From: Actinomycetota bacterium
GTDB lineage: Bacteria; Actinomycetota; Actinomycetes; Nanopelagicales; Nanopelagicaceae
Direction of reading: 5' to 3'
Assembly (NCBI GenBank): GCA_009698045.1
Contig: WLRE01000003.1
Span: forward strand, 1 to 30,749
DNA length: 30,749 bases
Shown here: positions 23,167 to 30,749 of the stretch, one piece after another
Layout of the letters: every line of letters begins with the position of its first letter
How positions within the stretch are numbered: position 1 is the first letter of the stretch
Notes under the pieces: model-generated
What the model was told of the DNA's origin: nothing
Database searches by the model: none
What the model saw: the letters and a program-made list of their open reading frames with translations, nothing else
Made by a program: the position numbers and the translations under genes

Positions 23167-23733
23167 ATGGATACTTCGCGTTGGTTGGTTCTAGGGTTAG
23201 GAAACCCCGGAACCAACTACGCACAGACTCGCCATAACATCGGACAGATGGTCATTAATTATCTGGCGGTCAATTCAAAATTCTCTACACATAAATCTAA
23301 GACTGAAGTCGCAGATATTCGCGTTGCAGGTCATCCAGTTACTCTTGCAAAATCTCAGGGTTTTATGAACGATTCTGGTGGACCTACAAAAGCGCTAGCT
23401 GATTTCTATAAAGTAGATGCATCTCACCTCATTGTTATTCATGATGAAATTGATATCGCTTTTAATACAATACGAATCAAAATTGGCGGAAGTGATAACG
23501 GCCATAATGGCTTAAAATCCATAACTCAACACTTCGCTGGGTCAGATTATTACCGTGTACGAATGGGTGTGGATCGTCCACCTGCGCCACAAGATCCCGC
23601 AGACTTTGTTCTCAAGCCTTTCGCTAGCGCCGAGAAGAAAGAGTTAGATGATTTCATCGCACGCGGTGCCCTTGCGGTAGAACGTCTTATTGAAAAGGGT
23701 TTAGAGAGCGCGCAGCAAGAGTTTAATAAGTAA
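23167..23733 (+). CDS. pth: Peptidyl-tRNA hydrolase
   Basis: Pth frees tRNA from peptidyl-tRNA that drops off the ribosome. Motifs in order: LVLGLGNPGTNYAQTRHNIG with N13 and catalytic H23; KSQGFMNDSGG; VIHDEIDIAFNTIRIKIGG with the conserved Asp; and DNGHNGLKSITQHF. At 188 aa it is full length. No clear Shine-Dalgarno site is visible before ATG 23167, so translation may depend on read-through from rplY. It meets ppc tail-to-tail with a single base between the stops. Confidence 0.95.
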   Translation: MDTSRWLVLGLGNPGTNYAQTRHNIGQMVINYLAVNSKFSTHKSKTEVADIRVAGHPVTLAKSQGFMNDSGGPTKALADFYKVDASHLIVIHDEIDIAFNTIRIKIGGSDNGHNGLKSITQHFAGSDYYRVRMGVDRPPAPQDPADFVLKPFASAEKKELDDFIARGALAVERLIEKGLESAQQEFNK

Positions 23734-23734
23734 A

Positions 23735-26422
23735 TCAGCCAGTATTGCGCAGACCAGCTGCAACACCATTAACCGTCAATAACAGCGCCCGTCGTAACAG
23801 TGGATCAATATCATCTGGGTTTGCCCGTACCTGGGCCAGCAAAGTTACTTGCAACATATGTAATGGCGCTAAGTAGGTGTCACGCACTTCAAGAGTTCTA
23901 GCCAGAATTGCCTGGTCGCCAAGTAATTGACTCTTACCGGTCAAGAGCAGAATTTCCGATTTAGTTAAATTGAATTCTTTCTCAATCACATCAAGGAAAT
24001 GGTGGAGAGATGGGTCAACGAGCTTTTCTACATACTTACGAGACATAGAGAGATCCGTTTTTACCAGGGTCATTTCAACATTTGAAATAAAGGTACGGAA
24101 GAAGTGCCACTCCTTAAGCATCTCGGTAAGAACTTCAGACTTGCCGGACTCACGTGCAGCTTTGAGTCCAGAGCCAACTCCAAACCAGCCAGGAACAATC
24201 TGTCGCGATTGAGTCCAACCAAAGACCCAGGGAATTGCGCGCAGCGATCCAAGGCCTCCAGTTGCATCCGGACGACGAGATGGACGTGAACCTAAGAAAA
24301 GATTTCCGAGTTGCTCAACCGGAGTTGACTCGTAGAAATATCGTGGCAGATCGGGATGATCAATTAGTGTGCGGTACGAGCGAAAAGCGTTCTCGCTCAC
24401 GTGGTCCATGCAATCATTCCAAGATTGAAGCGCTTCGGCACTCTGGCGAGGTTTACGGTTAAGCACAGTTGCTTCGAGCGCAGCAGCAAGAGTCAACTCC
24501 ACATTCTCACGTGCAAGTGCAGGTAGCGAGTATTTATCTGAAATGACTTCGCCTTGTTCAGTCATTTTGATCTGACCATCAAGTGAACCCCATGGCAGAG
24601 CTATAAGTGCATCATATGTAGGACCGCCACCGCGACCAACAGAGCCACCGCGTCCATGGAAGAGGCGGAGCGTGACGCCATGTTTCATTGCGATATCGCG
24701 CAACTTACGTTGTGCACGATGAATCTCCCATTGCGATGTAGTGATACCCGCATCCTTGTTGGAGTCGGAATATCCGAGCATGACCTCTTGGATATTGTCA
24801 CGAAGTGATACGAGTCGACGGTAATCCGGATTGGAGAGCAGATTATCTAGAATGGTATCTGCGCTTTGGAGCTCAGCAACTGTTTCAAGAAGTGGTGCAA
24901 ATCCAATCTTTGCAAACTGCTTATCGCCGTGAAGTGAAATAAGACCAGCAATTTTGGCTAGCAATACTGGAGCCAGCACATCGATATGGCTCTTGGTCAT
25001 AGAGATGATGTAAGTCTCCATTACTTCTGGACCAAATTTTTCAATGAGCTCACGAATCGCAACGAAGGTATCCAGAGTCTTTTGGGCTGGCTCATCGAGG
25101 CTTGGCGATGAGGTAAATGAGCTAGATGCAAGATCGCTCACAATTATGGATTCGCGGTTGCTGTATTTCTCGCCGAAGATTTGCGCAAGTACATGATGAT
25201 GAGCTTCCGAGTGTTCACGAACATCCATGGTCGCGTGCGTAATTCCAAAGCTTGAAACGGTGCGGATAACTCGCTCGAGTAAGCCAGTGGCGATTAGTTC
25301 ACCACGATGTTGAAGAAGTGAATCTCGCATAATGTTTAGATCAGCTAGTAATTGCGCAGTACTTTCGTAATCTCGACCGGGAACATGTGGATCACTGGCC
25401 GCATGCCGCTTTGCGGTGAGAACTAATTTATGACGAATGGCAGTGGCTTTCAAACGATACGGCTCTTCAACATAAAGTCTTCGGAAACGATCTTCTACTT
25501 CAGGCAAACGTGCCAGATCGGCTTCGACCGAGGCGTTAAGTTCTGCCGATGCTCCTGCAATTCGAGTAGAGACCGAGAGCGCTTGGCGCAGTTCATCTAA
25601 AGCTGCAATCATTACGCGGATAAAGTGTCCAGTTTGAAGAACTATTGCATCTTTTGTGACCGTGGCGGTGATGTGTGGATTGCCATCGCGATCACCACCA
25701 ATCCATGTTCCGAAACTTAACGGGCGGGAGGTGGGAGATACGGTGATACCTAAACGAGAAAGTTCATGGGCAAAGTCATCTAGAACTTCTGGAATTGTTA
25801 ATTTAAATAAATCATCTAAATAATAGAGAGCATTCATTGCTTCATCGAGCGGTTCGGGTCGACCTAAGCGAAGCTCGTCAGTCTGCCAGAGTAAGTCCAC
25901 TGCCTCTGCCAGACGTCGATATGTGGTATTTGAATCTGGTTCATCCAAGAGCGCAGCGATGGTGGACATCTTGCTCAGTACTGAGCGACGAGCGGCTTCA
26001 GTGGGATGCGCAGTAAATACTGGGCGGACTGAGAATTTGTTAATCCATTCTTGAATGTTCTCTTTCGTAAGTTCAGGATTGATCTTGGCCGCTTCTTCAA
26101 TTCGGTCAACTGCCCGAGCTAGCCAAGAGCCACCGGCACTTCTTTCATTGGCCAAAACTCGCGCACGATGCACTTGCTCGGCAACGTTAGCTAAATTGAA
26201 GTAGGTACTAAATGCACGCACTAGTTCAACGCTCTGGTGGACAGTTAAATTCTCTAAGAGCTCATCGCCAGATCCATCACGGACGGCACTGCGCACTTGT
26301 TCGACTAGCGCTAGGAGTTGCGCGCCTTCTTGACGGACCAAACTCTCGCCCAAGAGATCACCGAGCTTACGTACATCAGCGCGAAGACTGGCGTTATCTT
26401 GTGGATCTACGGGCGAATTCAC
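23735..26422 (-). CDS. ppc: Phosphoenolpyruvate carboxylase
   Basis: PPC carboxylates phosphoenolpyruvate with bicarbonate to form oxaloacetate, refilling the TCA cycle. Conserved segments: FTAHPTEAARRSVL (catalytic His), WIGGDRDGNPHITA, MLGYSDSNKDAGI, LFHGRGGSVGRGGGPT (catalytic His and glycine loop), IPWVFGWTQSRQIVPGWFG, and the C-terminal RNTG. From the GTG at 26422 the protein is 895 aa, near the corynebacterial length. The frame stays open upstream to 26635, but that would overlap mfd. GTG 26422 is preferred because it leaves the usual short lead-in to SLRADVRKLGDLLGE and a TATAAA box upstream. GTG 26491 or ATG 26497 are alternatives. The Ala near the end (VNGVAAGLRNTG) is typical. Confidence 0.93.
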   Translation of the reverse strand: MNSPVDPQDNASLRADVRKLGDLLGESLVRQEGAQLLALVEQVRSAVRDGSGDELLENLTVHQSVELVRAFSTYFNLANVAEQVHRARVLANERSAGGSWLARAVDRIEEAAKINPELTKENIQEWINKFSVRPVFTAHPTEAARRSVLSKMSTIAALLDEPDSNTTYRRLAEAVDLLWQTDELRLGRPEPLDEAMNALYYLDDLFKLTIPEVLDDFAHELSRLGITVSPTSRPLSFGTWIGGDRDGNPHITATVTKDAIVLQTGHFIRVMIAALDELRQALSVSTRIAGASAELNASVEADLARLPEVEDRFRRLYVEEPYRLKATAIRHKLVLTAKRHAASDPHVPGRDYESTAQLLADLNIMRDSLLQHRGELIATGLLERVIRTVSSFGITHATMDVREHSEAHHHVLAQIFGEKYSNRESIIVSDLASSSFTSSPSLDEPAQKTLDTFVAIRELIEKFGPEVMETYIISMTKSHIDVLAPVLLAKIAGLISLHGDKQFAKIGFAPLLETVAELQSADTILDNLLSNPDYRRLVSLRDNIQEVMLGYSDSNKDAGITTSQWEIHRAQRKLRDIAMKHGVTLRLFHGRGGSVGRGGGPTYDALIALPWGSLDGQIKMTEQGEVISDKYSLPALARENVELTLAAALEATVLNRKPRQSAEALQSWNDCMDHVSENAFRSYRTLIDHPDLPRYFYESTPVEQLGNLFLGSRPSRRPDATGGLGSLRAIPWVFGWTQSRQIVPGWFGVGSGLKAARESGKSEVLTEMLKEWHFFRTFISNVEMTLVKTDLSMSRKYVEKLVDPSLHHFLDVIEKEFNLTKSEILLLTGKSQLLGDQAILARTLEVRDTYLAPLHMLQVTLLAQVRANPDDIDPLLRRALLLTVNGVAAGLRNTG

Positions 26423-26462
26423 TGACTCATTCTCGCAGGATAAACGAGGTAGATGTGACCGA

Positions 26463-26468
26463 TTTATA
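26463..26468 (-). promoter_or_regulatory. Candidate -10 box for ppc
   Basis: The minus strand reads TATAAA, which would start transcription near 26455, some 33 bases before the GTG at 26422. The -35 position is weak. A palindrome at 26491-26513 sits just upstream. Confidence 0.35.
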
Positions 26469-26490
26469 TCCGTAGACTTCTCGGTATTCA

Positions 26491-26513
26491 CCCCCATCTC
26501 ATTGAGATGTGGG
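26491..26513. promoter_or_regulatory. 23-bp near-perfect palindrome between ppc and mfd
   Basis: CATCTCA (26495-26501) and TGAGATG (26503-26509) form a perfect inverted repeat around one T. It is extended outside one mismatch by CCC (26491-26493) and GGG (26511-26513). Its place between divergent genes suggests a regulator binding site. As RNA it would form a GC-capped hairpin, but the run after it is not a clear terminator. Confidence 0.4.
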
Positions 26514-26538
26514 GCTTTTGGCGTTGTTTCGGGAGCGA

Positions 26539-26544
26539 AAGGAG
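26539..26544 (+). promoter_or_regulatory. Ribosome-binding site fixing the mfd start
   Basis: AAGGAG stands 9 bases before ATG 26554. It rules in favour of this start over ATG 26509, which has no such site and would add 15 residues that are not family-like. Confidence 0.75.
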
Positions 26545-26553
26545 TTTGTTGCC

Positions 26554-29500
26554 ATGGCACTTCTTCGCGCGTTCTCGCATTTCTCAGCTCGCGAGATACC
26601 AGCGGTCGATAGCGATACTGAACTTGCGGCGGCACCTAGCGCGCATGGTCTTATTTTGTCGATGGTCACAGAATCGACACCGCTATTAATTGTCGCGCCA
26701 TCTTCACGAGTTGCCGATGAAATTAGAGATGAAATCATTTCTTACACCGGCAAAGAAGTTTTAGAATTCCCACCTTGGGAAACTCTTCCGCATGAGCGCT
26801 TGAGTCCAAAGAGCGATACGGTCACAAAACGTGTGAGCACTTTGCATGCCTTAGCAACAAGGCCGGCACAAATTCAAGCAGTCGTCACTTCAATCCGAGG
26901 GTTGATTCAACCCATTATTGCTGATCTCTTAAGTGAAGAATTTCCGGTTCTGGAAATCGGGGCCGAGTGTGGATTGCAACAACTTGTTCTGAACCTGTCT
27001 TATCTTGGATATGCGCGAACAGATCTGGTTGAACGTCGAGGTGAGTTTGCGGTACGCGGTGGCATCGTAGATATCTTCCCAGCAGATTGCGAGCACCCTG
27101 TTCGAATTGATTTTTTCGGTGATGAAATCGAAGAGTTACGATTCTTTACAGTTGCAGATCAGCGAACTTTTGCACCCGTCACCGGTTCTTTAACGATTTA
27201 TCCGTGCCGAGAACTAGCGCTCAGCGAAGATGTGAAGAAAAGAGCTGCATATTTAGCTGCAGAATTTCCGGCAATCGCAGAAATGTGCGAGAAAATATCG
27301 AACGGGATTTCCGTGGAGGGAATGGAATCCCTGGCTGGTGCACTCAAACCAGAGATGAGTTCGCTGCTCTCATTTCTACCCGAGAATTTTAAGGTCATGA
27401 TTATTGATGCGCCACGTGCACAATCGAGATCAGCGGATTTAATCTCAACAAATGAAGAGTTTCTAGAGGCTTCATGGTCGACCGCAGCCATGGGCGCGAA
27501 AGCGCCTATTGATTTCACAGATCAAGTTGGCGCTGGTGGATATTTTGAATTAGAAGAGTTGAAGAATGAGGCAAGTAGGCGTGGGTTTTCTTGGCGCGAA
27601 CTCAATTCTTATCAATCTAATCCTGAACTTGATAATTCGCTCGATACTTTTGCTTCAGTGCCAATATATAACAGCAAGGTTGAACCATTTATTGAAGATG
27701 TGAAGAGCTGGTTTAACGCAGGCTACCAAGTGATTTTCAGCGCTATGGGCTCGGGAATTCTTGAACGATATCGAGATTTACTCGCTGAAGAAGAGCTACC
27801 AGTTCGTATCATTAAAGAGGTAAATACAGCGCTGACAAATGATGCAATTTATCTTCTCACTTCCCATGTGAATCACGGCTTTATCAGTGAGCGATTTAAG
27901 ACAGCTCTTATTACCGAGAAAGATATTTCAGGTCAACGTTCCTCCAGCAAGGATTCTGCTCGCATGCCTTCTCGGCGCAAGAAAGCTATTGATCCGGTAG
28001 AACTTAAGCCAGGCGATTTTGTTGTGCACGAACAACATGGAGTTGGGCGCTATATCGAACTTGTACAACGAACGGTCGTAGGGACATCTCGAGAATATGT
28101 CGTCATTGAGTACGCATCTTCAAAGCGAGGTCAGCCGGCCGATCGCCTATTTGTGCCTACAGATACCCTAGAACAAGTCACGAAGTATGTGGGAGGCGAA
28201 GCCCCATCTGTTCACCGAATCGGTGGTGCAGATTGGCAAAATGCAAAGCGCAAAGCACGTAAAGCTGTTAAACAAATAGCTGCTGAACTCATTCAATTAT
28301 ATGCGGCACGAATGGCTGCACCTGGCTATGCATTTTCACCAGATACTCCCTGGCAACGCGAACTTGAAGAAGCATTTGCATATGTTGAAACCGCTGATCA
28401 AATGTCAACTATTGATGAAGTGAAACGAGATATGGAACGCTCTTATCCGATGGATCGCATTGTCTGTGGTGACGTGGGCTACGGAAAAACAGAAATTGCG
28501 GTACGTGCAGCTTTTAAAGCGGTTCAGGATGGTAAGCAGGTAGCGATACTTGTACCCACAACTCTCTTGGTTCAACAACATCTTGCCACTTTCCAAGGAA
28601 GATATACAGGCTTTCCCATCAAGGTAGCGGGCCTATCCAGATTCAATTCACCCAAGGTCAGTCGTGAAATTGTTGCGGGCATTGAAGATGGTTCGTTAGA
28701 TATCGTGATTGGTACCCACCGATTGCTCTCTAAGGACATTCAATTTAAAGATTTAGGACTGGTTGTCGTTGATGAAGAGCAGAGATTTGGCGTAGAACAT
28801 AAAGAGGAGTTGAAGAAAACCCGGACCAATGTGGATGTCCTATCTATGTCTGCAACTCCAATTCCTAGAACGTTAGAGATGGCCATTACGGGTATTCGAG
28901 AAATGTCGAATATCACGACTCCGCCAGAAGAACGTCATCCAGTTCTCACATATGTAGGACCGCTGGATGATAAACAGATAACGGCCGCGATTCATCGCGA
29001 GCTACTACGTGATGGACAGATCTTCTTCGTTCATAACCGTGTTGAAAGCATCGATGGGGTAGTTGAGCGATTAAAGAAACTTGTTCCTGAAGCACGTATT
29101 CGCGTTGCTCATGGCCAGATGAACGAACACGATTTAGAGGAAGTTATTCTCGCTTTTTGGGAGGGAGACTTCGATATTTTAGTTTCGACGACAATTATCG
29201 AAAATGGGATCGATGTCCCTAACGCAAACACTCTTATTGTCGATAGATCAGAGAATTATGGGCTCTCGCAGTTGCATCAACTTCGTGGACGTGTAGGTCG
29301 AAGTCGTGAACGCGCATATGCCTACTTCTTATACTCTCCAGATAAGCCGCTGACCGAAGTTGCTCACGATCGTTTAACCACAATAGCTACAAATTCTGAA
29401 TTAGGTTCAGGTATGCAAGTAGCCCTCAAGGATTTAGAAATTCGTGGCGCTGGTAATCTTTTAGGTGGCGAGCAATCAGGACATATTGCAGAAGTTGGCT

Positions 29501-30063
29501 TCGATTTGTATATGCGGATGGTCAGCGAGGCAGTCAGTGAGTTCAAAACTGGAATTGTCCCTGATTCACAGGACGACCCTCGAATTAGAGAGTGCAAAGT
29601 CGAGCTTCCAATAACCGCACATATTCCAGTTGAATACCTACCTTCAGAGCGCCTTCGATTAGATATTTATCGTCGCATGGCAGATTCCAGTTCTCAAGCA
29701 GAGTTAGATGCGATTGCAGAAGAGTTAAAAGACCGCTTTGGAGAATTACCGGAGCCGGCACGAGATTTATTGGCGGTCGCCTCATTGCGAGTCATTGCCA
29801 AGAATTTTGGACTTACTGAAGTTGTCCTTCAAGGAAAATTCTTGCGCCTTTCGCCGCTGATGATTCCTGATTCAATCGGCATGCGCCTAGCCCGCGTCTA
29901 CCCAGGATCCTTGGTGAAGGCCGCCACATCAAGCGTATTAGTAGCCCGTTCGGCCGCCCCGAATTGGATGGGAGGCGAGGAAGTAGGAGATACTTCAGTC
30001 CTGCCATGGGCGATTGAAGTCCTCAATACAATCGTGGCGCCATCGGTATCAACTTCGAAATGA
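26554..30063 (+). CDS. mfd: Transcription-repair coupling factor Mfd
   Basis: Mfd displaces RNA polymerase stalled at DNA lesions and recruits UvrA. From ATG 26554 it is 1169 aa. The N-terminal UvrB-like module has PPWETLPHERLSPKSDTVTKR and VRGGIVDIFPADCEHPVRIDF near 165-185. The CarD-like polymerase-interaction domain begins near 479 (ELKPGDFVVHEQHGVGRYIE). The translocase has Walker A GDVGYGKTE near 637-645, VVDEEQRFGVEHKEEL near 736-751, SMSATPIPRTLEMA, ENGIDVPNANTLIVDR and QLRGRVGRS. The TRCF C-terminal domain includes PSERLRLDIYRRM. It is divergent from ppc; the stop overlaps the following lipoprotein gene (ATGA). Confidence 0.97.
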   Translation: MALLRAFSHFSAREIPAVDSDTELAAAPSAHGLILSMVTESTPLLIVAPSSRVADEIRDEIISYTGKEVLEFPPWETLPHERLSPKSDTVTKRVSTLHALATRPAQIQAVVTSIRGLIQPIIADLLSEEFPVLEIGAECGLQQLVLNLSYLGYARTDLVERRGEFAVRGGIVDIFPADCEHPVRIDFFGDEIEELRFFTVADQRTFAPVTGSLTIYPCRELALSEDVKKRAAYLAAEFPAIAEMCEKISNGISVEGMESLAGALKPEMSSLLSFLPENFKVMIIDAPRAQSRSADLISTNEEFLEASWSTAAMGAKAPIDFTDQVGAGGYFELEELKNEASRRGFSWRELNSYQSNPELDNSLDTFASVPIYNSKVEPFIEDVKSWFNAGYQVIFSAMGSGILERYRDLLAEEELPVRIIKEVNTALTNDAIYLLTSHVNHGFISERFKTALITEKDISGQRSSSKDSARMPSRRKKAIDPVELKPGDFVVHEQHGVGRYIELVQRTVVGTSREYVVIEYASSKRGQPADRLFVPTDTLEQVTKYVGGEAPSVHRIGGADWQNAKRKARKAVKQIAAELIQLYAARMAAPGYAFSPDTPWQRELEEAFAYVETADQMSTIDEVKRDMERSYPMDRIVCGDVGYGKTEIAVRAAFKAVQDGKQVAILVPTTLLVQQHLATFQGRYTGFPIKVAGLSRFNSPKVSREIVAGIEDGSLDIVIGTHRLLSKDIQFKDLGLVVVDEEQRFGVEHKEELKKTRTNVDVLSMSATPIPRTLEMAITGIREMSNITTPPEERHPVLTYVGPLDDKQITAAIHRELLRDGQIFFVHNRVESIDGVVERLKKLVPEARIRVAHGQMNEHDLEEVILAFWEGDFDILVSTTIIENGIDVPNANTLIVDRSENYGLSQLHQLRGRVGRSRERAYAYFLYSPDKPLTEVAHDRLTTIATNSELGSGMQVALKDLEIRGAGNLLGGEQSGHIAEVGFDLYMRMVSEAVSEFKTGIVPDSQDDPRIRECKVELPITAHIPVEYLPSERLRLDIYRRMADSSSQAELDAIAEELKDRFGELPEPARDLLAVASLRVIAKNFGLTEVVLQGKFLRLSPLMIPDSIGMRLARVYPGSLVKAATSSVLVARSAAPNWMGGEEVGDTSVLPWAIEVLNTIVAPSVSTSK

Positions 30064-30680
30064 ATGGGGTTTTAGTGAAGAGCATCAAGTCAGTTGTCGG
30101 AGTACTTCTTGCCGCCACTAGCGTTTTTCTTCTTTCAAGTTGCTCAACTGTCGATTCGGCAGCAAGCGTTGGCAAGGAATCAATTTCAGTAACAACCGTT
30201 GAAAACTCAGTAAAAGCTATTCTTGATGAGCGTGCTGCTGTCGATACTAATGGAATGGAACTATCGACTGGCGCAAAACTAAGTCAAGATGTTGTTCGCT
30301 TCCACCTGGTTGCACTTCTCTTGCAGGAAGTTGGCGTGAAATACCGTGCTATTCCTACTGAAGCACAGATCGCAACACGTCGTGCGGCAATCGTTGAGCA
30401 AGTTGGCGGTGAGAAGTCTCTTCCGCAGGCGCTCGTTGGCGCAGGTATTGCTGCTCAAGATTTCAATGGTTATGTAAAGACGATGCTCATCTCTGAACGT
30501 CTAGGACAGGTTGCTCAAGCAGCCGGTGTTGATAACACCAATGGTGCAGCGATTCAAGCCCTCGTTGTTGGAATGGCTTCTAAGAAAGGCGTTGTTGTTA
30601 ATCCTCGCTACGGTGCATGGGATGCAGAGAATGCAAATGTCATCGACAAAGAACCAAATACTGCCGTAACCAATAAGTAG
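30060..30680 (+). CDS. SurA_N-like lipoprotein between mfd and mazG
   Basis: A 206-aa predicted lipoprotein. A signal peptide VLLAATSVFLLSSC carries a lipobox with Cys28 as the lipidation site. The mature part is helical, with segments such as GKESISVTTVENSVKAI and PTEAQIATRRAAIVEQV that resemble the N-terminal chaperone region of SurA. No parvulin isomerase domain is present. In Mycobacterium and Streptomyces a lipoprotein of this kind sits in the mfd/mazG neighbourhood. The ATG overlaps the mfd stop. GTG 30075, preceded by ATGGGG, is a reasonable alternative start. The role in envelope protein folding is inferred. Confidence 0.82.
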   Translation: MNGVLVKSIKSVVGVLLAATSVFLLSSCSTVDSAASVGKESISVTTVENSVKAILDERAAVDTNGMELSTGAKLSQDVVRFHLVALLLQEVGVKYRAIPTEAQIATRRAAIVEQVGGEKSLPQALVGAGIAAQDFNGYVKTMLISERLGQVAQAAGVDNTNGAAIQALVVGMASKKGVVVNPRYGAWDAENANVIDKEPNTAVTNK

Positions 30681-30693
30681 TAAATACCGTTTT

Positions 30694-30749
30694 ATGGATA
30701 GTTCTTCAGAACTAATTCGATTACGCGAAGTTATGGATCGCCTCCGCTC
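30694..30749 (+). CDS. mazG: MazG nucleotide pyrophosphohydrolase (5' end only)
   Basis: The first 18 codons of an ORF cut by the window edge read MDSSSELIRLREVMDRLR. This resembles the opening of actinobacterial MazG proteins, which hydrolyse nucleoside triphosphates to monophosphates. The position just after mfd and the lipoprotein matches the mycobacterial order. The identification rests on these few residues and synteny. Confidence 0.72.
   Translation, partial: MDSSSELIRLREVMDRLR

Noticed and set aside
26509..26553. ATG 26509 as the mfd start
   Set aside because: It has no Shine-Dalgarno site, while ATG 26554 has AAGGAG at ideal spacing and leads directly into the expected N-terminus.
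26423..26635. Upstream extension of ppc by 71 residues to 26635
   Set aside because: It would overlap the mfd start and its ribosome-binding site. The extra residues do not resemble phosphoenolpyruvate carboxylase N-termini, and a -10-like box lies within this stretch.
1..30749. Mobile elements, CRISPR arrays, toxin-antitoxin or defence islands
   Set aside because: No transposase or integrase motifs, no regularly spaced repeats, and the entire window is occupied by conserved genes in an expected order.

Overview
This window is a densely packed actinobacterial housekeeping segment. From tRNA-Gln and the riboflavin operon through to mfd and mazG, the gene order closely follows the order I recall from Mycobacterium and Streptomyces chromosomes: fthC / moeA1(glp) / rimJ / sepX / pmt / rsmI / metG / tatD / rsmA / ispE, then glmU / prs / tetR / rplY / pth, then mfd / SurA-like lipoprotein / mazG. 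By eye the base composition is near balanced, far below most Actinomycetota. The genes are short, intergenic gaps are tiny, and stop-start overlaps are common. That combination suggests a genome-streamlined freshwater actinobacterium of the acI/Nanopelagicales type. This lineage assignment is inference.

Layout. Positions 1-73 hold a tRNA-Arg(CCT) missing its first three bases. Positions 99-3590 hold an FMN-riboswitch-controlled riboflavin operon (ribD-ribE-ribBA-ribH), which ends tail-to-tail, with a 17-bp overlap, against an MMPL-family membrane transporter (3574-5673, minus). A compact cluster follows: a 45-aa unrecognised ORF, an FmdB zinc ribbon, a CopC-like protein and a CopD-CtaG fusion (copper handling / cytochrome oxidase assembly), then an acyl-CoA dehydrogenase. 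Positions 9770-12685 hold fthC (minus) and the gephyrin-like glp, rimJ and sepX cluster, which is linked to cell division in other Actinobacteria. Next come pmt (minus), rsmI, metG, tatD, rsmA and ispE; tRNA-Gln(TTG); glmU, prs, a TetR regulator, rplY and pth; ppc (minus); mfd, a SurA_N-like lipoprotein, and the first codons of mazG. No mobile elements, CRISPR arrays or pseudogenes were seen, and no gene-free stretch exceeds 300 bases.

How the genes work together. The rib operon makes riboflavin from GTP and ribulose-5-phosphate and appears to be repressed by FMN through both a terminator and Shine-Dalgarno sequestration. metG, rsmI, rsmA, pth, rplY and the tRNAs serve translation. glmU, prs and ispE supply UDP-GlcNAc, PRPP and isoprenoid precursors. 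Glp and SepX probably serve the divisome rather than molybdenum cofactor synthesis.

The most interesting signals are: a MoeA/Glp homologue that appears to lack subdomain II and has lost canonical active-site motifs; a CopC homologue lacking the canonical Cu(II) ligands; a two-level FMN riboswitch with a 10-bp mutually exclusive pairing; a recurring TANNNT-(6 to 7 nt)-start pattern that predicts leaderless mRNAs at many divergent genes, including one -10 box shared by two divergent ORFs; and a leader hairpin that would mask the rplY ribosome-binding site. I saw no clear large undescribed multi-gene system.
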